Origin: Labilibaculum filiforme
GTDB lineage: Bacteria > Bacteroidota > Bacteroidia > Bacteroidales > Marinifilaceae
DNA: 47,841 nucleotides
Reading direction: 5' to 3'
Assembly: GCF_002843315.1 (NCBI RefSeq)
Contig: NZ_MVDD01000025.1
Location: 1-47,841, forward strand
Numbering within the stretch: position 1 is the stretch's first letter; each line of letters begins with the position of its first letter. Below, one piece after another: positions 43,189 to 47,841 of the stretch. The notes beneath the pieces were generated by a model. The model worked only from the letters and a program-made list of their open reading frames with translations, had not been told where the DNA came from and did not search any database. The translations under genes and the position numbers were made by a program.

Positions 43189-44772
43189 ATGAAAAAATGG
43201 AAGACATATATCAATTGGCTTCAGAGCATCTTAACTTATACTCTGCTTGCGCTATTGTTATGCTTCTCTTCCACTGCCAAAGCGCAGAGTTCCCTTTTAA
43301 AAAATAAAATATCCATCGACATTACCGAACTTAGTATTAATGATGCTTTAGATTCTTTAGCGGCAAAAAACAATTGCTACTTTACCTATAATTCTGATTT
43401 ATTTGCCAATAAAAAGAAACTTAGTTTGAAAGCAGACACGCTTGAATTCGAAATTTTATTGAAAAAAATAGTACAAGATACCAGTCTTACATTTCAAGTG
43501 GTAAACCAGCATATTATTATTGTCTCGGCAAAATACAAAACTAATAAACCAATTAATTCGAATTTGATCCCTTACCTTTCGTACCGAAACATTGGAGGAA
43601 AAATAACAAGTCAATCGGCCAATAAATCATTAGCCTACGCAAGTATCGGACTTAGAGGGAGACATGTTGGTACCATTAGTAATCAAGATGGCGAATTTTC
43701 TCTCACGGTTTCATCTCAAAACACAAACGATACACTGGTTGTTTCCTATGTTGGGTTTAAAAATTTTGAAATTCCGGTCGCCAAAATCCCGAACAAAAAC
43801 CTACAAATCCAATTAAAAGAAGATTTTATTTCTCTTCAAGAGGTGATTATTCGAAACAATGATCCCAAATCATTATTAAAAGCTGCAATTAATAAAATTG
43901 GAACTAATTATCCACAACATGCTACTAATTTAACCTCCTTCTATCGGGAATCTGTACATAAAAACAATAAGTACATGATTTATTTGGAATCCGTTTTGGA
44001 AATTTACAAAAATGCATACTCCGAAAATGAACTAACAGATCGAGTAAAGGTATTTAAAAGTCGCAAAATTTATGACGTTTCCCGTTTGGATACCATTTCA
44101 TTCCGGTTAAAAGGAGGAATTCAAGGATGCTTAATGTTAGATATTGTAAAAAATCGCCCCGAATTTTTGGATCCTGAGTGGATGGATTTTTATAACTATC
44201 ACCTATCCGACATTAGCACATTCAACAACAGACCAGTTTATATTATTGAATTTCGGCCAAAACCAAATATAAACACTCCTCTTTTAGAAGGGAAACTAAT
44301 TATTGAAACCCGTAGTTTAGCTATTATTAGTGCTGAGTTTGGATACAACAAAAACCTATTGCCCGAATTGGCAGACCGATTTATTAGCAAAGGAAATGCA
44401 AGAACTAAGGTACGTCCAACACAAGTATTGTATTCTGTAAACTATCGTAATATCGATGGAAAGTATTTTTTAAATCATACACTTGGAGACTTAAAATTTA
44501 AAGTGAAGAACAAAAAGAAACTGTTCTCCCAAACCTTCGCTACCACTTTCGAGATGGCTACAACAAAATTAGACACCAATAATGTGGTGAAATTTAGGCA
44601 TCGGGAAACCATTGCCCCCACAACCATTCTTTCCACCGAAAACCTAACTTACGATCCTAAATTTTGGGGAAATCAAACCTTTATTAAACCCGAAGATAAT
44701 ATTAAGGAAGCCATTAAAAGAATCAGCAACAGCATGCAACAGGTTGCTATGGATACGAGCAAAACCGAATAA
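43189..44772 (+). CDS. STN-domain signal transducer with CarboxypepD_reg domain and no TonB-dependent barrel
   Basis: 527 aa. A signal peptide ends STAKAQ (about residue 33). An STN (secretin/TonB short N-terminal) domain (about 40-105: ISIDITELSINDALDSLAAKNNCYFTYN, then TLTFQV-like strand and QHIIIV) should contact FecR. A CarboxypepD_reg-like domain (about 135-210: ASIGLRGRHVGTISNQDGEF) precedes a C-terminal domain (about 220-515) homologous to the 40028 protein. Normally the STN domain belongs to a SusC- or FecA-type barrel; here no plug or barrel follows. It is third in the sigma-FecR-STN operon, with 10 bp after fecR. Confidence 0.85.
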   Translation: MKKWKTYINWLQSILTYTLLALLLCFSSTAKAQSSLLKNKISIDITELSINDALDSLAAKNNCYFTYNSDLFANKKKLSLKADTLEFEILLKKIVQDTSLTFQVVNQHIIIVSAKYKTNKPINSNLIPYLSYRNIGGKITSQSANKSLAYASIGLRGRHVGTISNQDGEFSLTVSSQNTNDTLVVSYVGFKNFEIPVAKIPNKNLQIQLKEDFISLQEVIIRNNDPKSLLKAAINKIGTNYPQHATNLTSFYRESVHKNNKYMIYLESVLEIYKNAYSENELTDRVKVFKSRKIYDVSRLDTISFRLKGGIQGCLMLDIVKNRPEFLDPEWMDFYNYHLSDISTFNNRPVYIIEFRPKPNINTPLLEGKLIIETRSLAIISAEFGYNKNLLPELADRFISKGNARTKVRPTQVLYSVNYRNIDGKYFLNHTLGDLKFKVKNKKKLFSQTFATTFEMATTKLDTNNVVKFRHRETIAPTTILSTENLTYDPKFWGNQTFIKPEDNIKEAIKRISNSMQQVAMDTSKTE

Positions 44773-44798
44773 ATTTGCTTTTTAAAACACCTTTACCC

Positions 44799-45206
44799 AT
44801 GTACATTTGTCCCACTTGCAAAAGAAGTTTATCTGGTCCAAACCAAAACCACTCTTGTTTTATCACCAATAAAGAAACGCATTTGCAAAAAATGAAGGTG
44901 TAAATTTCGGAACTATTTGAAGCGCTTCTTACTTATCTAACCAACTTCGAGAAGATTGAAATTATCTATTTAAAAACTTGCATTTAATGTAAAATTGGAG
45001 CAACATTTTTATCTATTTACGCAAAAAGAAAACATCTGGTATTGGAGTTTCAATTGCAACGAGAAGAAGATCAATTTCCAATCTACCTGTGCAAACGCCT
45101 ATCTAAAAATCGAGTACTACACCGTATTGCTATTACCGAATTATCCGATTTCGATCAGCAATTAAAAAATTGGTTGCAGGAAGCCTATCAAACTATCCGT
45201 AAATAA
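44799..45206 (+). pseudogene. DUF5655-like protein gene with two in-frame TAA stops
   Basis: One reading frame runs 135 codons from ATG 44799 to TAA 45204-45206 and is interrupted by TAA at 44901-44903 and 44985-44987. The N-terminal piece has a zinc-ribbon-like CPTCKRSLSGPNQNHSC. The middle reads ISELFEALLTYLTNFEKIEI. The last part reads GATFLSIYAKRKHLVLEF, LQREEDQFPIYLCKRLSKNR and a final NWLQEAYQTIR. The order (Cys-ribbon, ELFEALL helix, KTxI, KHLVLEF, final WLxEAY) resembles DUF5655-containing proteins. There is no frameshift and codon pattern is kept across both stops, so loss looks recent; stop-codon readthrough is a less likely alternative. Confidence 0.7.
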
Positions 45207-45258
45207 ACATTTTGTATGATTATATTTTTCTTTGAAACAAATATTCTAAAAGTCTTTC

Positions 45259-45266
45259 TATTTTTG
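45259..45266 (+). promoter_or_regulatory. Bacteroidota -7 promoter element of the YbhN-like gene
   Basis: TATTTTTG, an exact TAnnTTTG, 38 bp before the ATG. TTTG at 45231 lies 24 bp upstream, slightly wider than usual. Confidence 0.55.
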
Positions 45267-45304
45267 TATTTCTTTGCAAGAACTAAATTAGCAAGCTCAA
45301 ATAA

Positions 45305-46312
45305 ATGGGAAGTCGGATTAAAAAACTACTACAAAATTCACTTGGAATAATAATTGGTTCCGTATTTTTGTTTCTTACCCTCCGTAAGAAATCGATGACT
45401 CCCATATGGGAAAGTTTGGCTAATGCCGACTATTTTTTCATCATTTTAAGCTTTGTATGTTTATTTGTGATATTTTATCTACGTGCCTTGCGGTGGAAGT
45501 TAATCATTGAAGAATCGGGAGAAAAGCCAAAATCCGACAAGGTATTAACATCCATCCTACTCGGCTATTTTGTAAATAGTTTTACGCCCAAATTTGGAGA
45601 AATAATACGTTGCACCTCTCTACAAAAAACAGCAAATGTTCCAGTTTCTGTATCAATGGGTAGTGTTATGGCCGAACGAGCCTACGATTTGCTGATTTTG
45701 GGAATTGGTGTGTTCGCTATATTTTGGGTAGAGCTAGATCGGTTACAGAGCATTATCGACTCCACACTTGGCGGAATTTCGCACATTTATGGCTATCGCT
45801 ATTTGTATGTAATTCCTTTTGCACTAGTGGTTCTGTTTATTCTATTTCTAATTAGCTTACGCAGATTAAAAAAATCGGAGCGTCGCCCGATTAAAAAAAT
45901 CGTTGAATTTCTACAAAGTATGTTTTTATCCCTAAAGCAAGGATTATTACTTAAGAAAAGATTCCACTTTATCGTGCTAACCATTCTAATTTGGGCAATG
46001 CTAATTACTTTAAACTATATTTATCTGCTTTGCTTGCCCGAAACTTCATCCTATTCAATTAGTTTTGCCATTGTAGTTCTTTTTATTGGTGGTATTGGTT
46101 GGGCCTTGCCTAGTCCGGGTGGAATTGGAACCACTCACTTTTTACTACTGCAGTTATTCGTTGCCTTTCAATTAGATCCAAATGCTGGAATTAGTTTTGG
46201 AATTCTTTCTAATGGATTAACTTTTATTGGTACTATTGTAATTGGAGGTTACGGCTATTTTCGATATTGGGTAGAGACAAGAACCCTTGCGAAATCGGAA
46301 AAAAACAAATAA
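45305..46312 (+). CDS. YbhN/AglD-type flippase-family membrane protein (UPF0104)
   Basis: 335 aa with seven to eight membrane segments. The family signatures are LRALRWKLIIEESG after the second helix, FTPKFGEIIRCTSLQK (about 98-113), MAERAYDLL (about 122-130), and the conserved LPSPGGIGTTHFLLLQLF (about 259-276). This family includes the lysylphosphatidylglycerol synthase flippase domain and AglD/YbhN; no synthase domain is attached, so a lipid or glycolipid flippase role is inferred only. Monocistronic. Confidence 0.88.
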   Translation: MGSRIKKLLQNSLGIIIGSVFLFLTLRKKSMTPIWESLANADYFFIILSFVCLFVIFYLRALRWKLIIEESGEKPKSDKVLTSILLGYFVNSFTPKFGEIIRCTSLQKTANVPVSVSMGSVMAERAYDLLILGIGVFAIFWVELDRLQSIIDSTLGGISHIYGYRYLYVIPFALVVLFILFLISLRRLKKSERRPIKKIVEFLQSMFLSLKQGLLLKKRFHFIVLTILIWAMLITLNYIYLLCLPETSSYSISFAIVVLFIGGIGWALPSPGGIGTTHFLLLQLFVAFQLDPNAGISFGILSNGLTFIGTIVIGGYGYFRYWVETRTLAKSEKNK

Positions 46313-46368
46313 AATGCCCAATTGCCAATTGGGCTCGCAAAGAATTCTACAAAATCATATATTACACC

Positions 46369-46376
46369 TATCTTTG
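46369..46376 (+). promoter_or_regulatory. Bacteroidota -7 promoter element of the DEAD-box gene
   Basis: TATCTTTG, an exact match to TAnnTTTG, 27 bp before the ATG. Confidence 0.6.
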
Positions 46377-46403
46377 TCCAATAACAACACCTGAATACAA
46401 AAA

Positions 46404-47681
46404 ATGAAATTTAGTCAATATAGTTTTTCCCCTGATATTAAAAGAAATTTAGAAGGTTTAGGTTTTAACCGACCTACCGACATTCAATTTAAAGCAATTC
46501 CTCCTATTGTAAGAGGAGAAGATGTGCTTGCTATTGCGCAAACGGGAACCGGAAAAACTGCAGCCTTTGCAATTCCTATTATCGATAAATTGCATAAAGC
46601 GAAAAAAAACAGAAGCAGCGAGGGTATTAAATGTGTTGTAATGGTTCCTACCCGCGAATTAGCCATACAAATTACCGAAGTTTTTCAGAAAATTGGGAAA
46701 CATACAAAAGTAACTAGTTTTTGTGTATTTGGAGGAGTAGAACAAGCACCTCAAATTTCTAGTTTGCAAGGAGGGATTGATGTTTTAATTACCACTCCAG
46801 GCAGAATGTTTGATTTAACCAGTCAGGGATTTATTCAATTAGATCAAGTAGAAACCTTGGTTTTAGATGAAGCCGATCATATGTTGGATTTGGGCTTTAT
46901 AAAAGACATACAGGATTTAATTCGTTTTCTACCTAAGAATCGTCAAACCTTATTCTTTTCGGCAACCATTACCCCTAAAATTAAAAAACTAGCCTATTCG
47001 TTGGTTCGAAGTGCAATTCGTATTCAAATTTCGCCTAAAGATCCTGTATCTAAAAACGTAGAGCACGGTGTTGCATTTGTAAAAATGGACGATAAACGTT
47101 TCTTTTTGGAACGTATGATTAAAGAACATACAGAAAGCAAAATACTTGTTTTTGTAAGAACAAAAGTAAGAGCCGAACGCGTTCATAAAGCTATGGAGCG
47201 AGTTGGAATTGTTACTCAAACCATTCACGGAGATAGAGAACAGAGTGATCGTTTAATTGCTTTAGAAGCTTTTAAAACAGGAAAAGTAAAAATATTAATC
47301 GCTACGGATGTTAGTGCCCGCGGTATTGATATTCCAAATGTTGATTACGTAGTTAATTACGACATGCCAGATGTTGCAGAAAACTACGTTCACCGAGTAG
47401 GTAGAACCGGACGTGGCATTAAAAAAGGTTTAGCGATATCTTTTTGTTGTCCAACCGACGAAAAAAAATTGCTGGCTGAAGTAGAAGCATTTACCGGTAC
47501 CGAAATTCAGGTAATGGACATTTCGAAAGGAGATTACACCGCAACTATCGATTTTTCGGAAGACTATTCGAAAAGTTTGAAGGAGCTTATGGATGAAGCA
47601 GATAGTTTCCTTCAAAATCCCAAAAAGAAAAAATCAAAAAATAAAGTAGCAACAAAGAAAGCTCCTAAAAAGAAAAAATAG
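46404..47681 (+). CDS. DEAD-box ATP-dependent RNA helicase (RhlE-like)
   Basis: 425 aa. All SF2 motifs are present: Q-motif in RPTDIQFKAIPPI (23-35), motif I AQTGTGKT (45-52), Ia PTRELA, Ib TPGR, II DEAD (155-158), III SAT (186-188), motif V TDVSARGIDIP and motif VI HRVGRTGRG. The C-terminal tail (about 400-425) is a Lys-rich stretch that may bind RNA. Likely function is RNA remodelling during ribosome assembly, mRNA decay or cold adaptation; the exact orthologue group (RhlE, CshA or DeaD) is not decided by sequence alone. Confidence 0.93.
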   Translation: MKFSQYSFSPDIKRNLEGLGFNRPTDIQFKAIPPIVRGEDVLAIAQTGTGKTAAFAIPIIDKLHKAKKNRSSEGIKCVVMVPTRELAIQITEVFQKIGKHTKVTSFCVFGGVEQAPQISSLQGGIDVLITTPGRMFDLTSQGFIQLDQVETLVLDEADHMLDLGFIKDIQDLIRFLPKNRQTLFFSATITPKIKKLAYSLVRSAIRIQISPKDPVSKNVEHGVAFVKMDDKRFFLERMIKEHTESKILVFVRTKVRAERVHKAMERVGIVTQTIHGDREQSDRLIALEAFKTGKVKILIATDVSARGIDIPNVDYVVNYDMPDVAENYVHRVGRTGRGIKKGLAISFCCPTDEKKLLAEVEAFTGTEIQVMDISKGDYTATIDFSEDYSKSLKELMDEADSFLQNPKKKKSKNKVATKKAPKKKK

Positions 47682-47721
47682 CGGTGAAAAAATTAAAACC
47701 TCAAAACCAAAAAATGAACTG

Positions 47722-47759
47722 CACCCCAAAAGTTGGACACAACATTTGGGGTGTTTTTT
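47722..47759 (+). terminator. hairpin in the IS left end
   Basis: CACCCCAAA (47722-47730) with TTTGGGGTG (47745-47753), followed by TTTTTTA. It would stop transcription entering from the helicase gene and so damp transposase expression. Confidence 0.7.
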
Positions 47760-47841
47760 ATGGAAAAGAAAAAGAGAAACAAATTTAGTATTGATGATCG
47801 CGAACGTGCAGTACTGAAAGTATTAAATGAAGGACGATCTT
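47760..47841 (+). CDS. IS3-family transposase OrfA, 5' fragment
   Basis: Twenty-seven codons before the window ends: basic start MEKKKRNKFSIDDRERAV and LKVLNEGRS, the first helices of the OrfA helix-turn-helix that binds the inverted repeats. It lies at the normal distance inside the left repeat. It should overlap OrfB, with the fusion transposase made by a frameshift; that part is outside the window. Confidence 0.75.
   Translation, partial: MEKKKRNKFSIDDRERAVLKVLNEGRS

Larger units (their letters stand above)
47720..47841 (+). mobile_element. left end of an IS3-family insertion sequence, cut by the window edge
   Basis: The sequence TGCACCCCAAAAGTTGGACA at 47720-47739 is a typical IS3-family (IS150-like) terminal inverted repeat. 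A start codon for a transposase follows at 47760. The element continues beyond the window, so the right end, target duplication and completeness cannot be judged. Confidence 0.8.

Noticed and set aside
46316-46334. GCCCAATT/AATTGGGC hairpin after the YbhN-like gene as a terminator
   Set aside because: The stem is short and no T-run follows it, so it was not listed.

Overview
The window looks like chromosome of an anaerobic or microaerophilic marine-type member of Bacteroidota, probably Marinilabiliales (Marinifilum/Labilibaculum-like; the genus is inference). The DNA is AT-rich. Starts lack Shine-Dalgarno sequences. Several promoters carry the Bacteroidota -7 box TAnnTTTG. The protein families also fit: TPR-histidine kinases, ECF sigma/FecR-DUF4974/STN modules, and a Bacteroidota-type ABC-F protein. 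Most genes are ordinary chromosomal genes separated by strong, often bidirectional hairpin terminators.

Layout: 1-7.5 kb holds a 5'-disrupted TPR histidine kinase, the ovothiol synthase OvoA, a GlsB-type membrane protein beside an eroded monooxygenase, an OxyR with both redox cysteines, the mtnN-luxS operon (SAH recycling and AI-2) and a DUF3592-like membrane protein. 7.6-16.2 kb holds a lipoprotein M3 dipeptidyl carboxypeptidase, a TetR regulator, an orphan 255-aa gene, a YkgJ-type cysteine-cluster protein, SfsA, an ATP-grasp-like protein, a nickel superoxide dismutase with its own signal peptide, and FabG. 16.2-18.9 kb is an accessory patch beside a Sir2 deacylase. 19.1-26.5 kb is a complete phosphate system, pstS-pstC-pstA-pstB-phoU-phoB-phoR, behind an 11-bp-phased Pho-box array. 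26.5-39.8 kb holds an aldo/keto reductase, a small orphan gene, a second TPR kinase, an ABC-F ATPase, phosphopentomutase, a transglutaminase lipoprotein with CutC, a secreted orphan, quinolinate synthase and a membrane protein. 40.0-47.8 kb holds a cell-surface-signalling module (ECF sigma, FecR, and an STN protein with no TonB-dependent barrel, plus an STN-less paralogue upstream), a pseudogene with two in-frame stops, a YbhN-like flippase-family protein, a DEAD-box helicase and the left end of an IS3-family element cut by the window edge.

Themes: oxidative-stress and thiol chemistry (OvoA, OxyR, Ni-SOD, LuxS/MtnN) and phosphate homeostasis are the clearest functional groups.

The most unusual structures are non-coding. 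(1) From 11801 to 12011, TTTCC motifs spaced exactly 20 bp apart run into GGAAA motifs spaced exactly 20 bp apart, symmetric about base 11906. (2) Two minus-strand genes, the YkgJ-type gene and sir2, each have a diverged second copy of their 3' end, stop codon included, on the far side of orphan cargo genes. These gapless direct repeats are offset by 1242 and 1771 bp. This suggests a shared way of adding DNA at gene 3' ends. (3) A 302-bp segment with nested inverted repeats lies between near-identical 33-bp direct repeats derived from the sir2 3' end.
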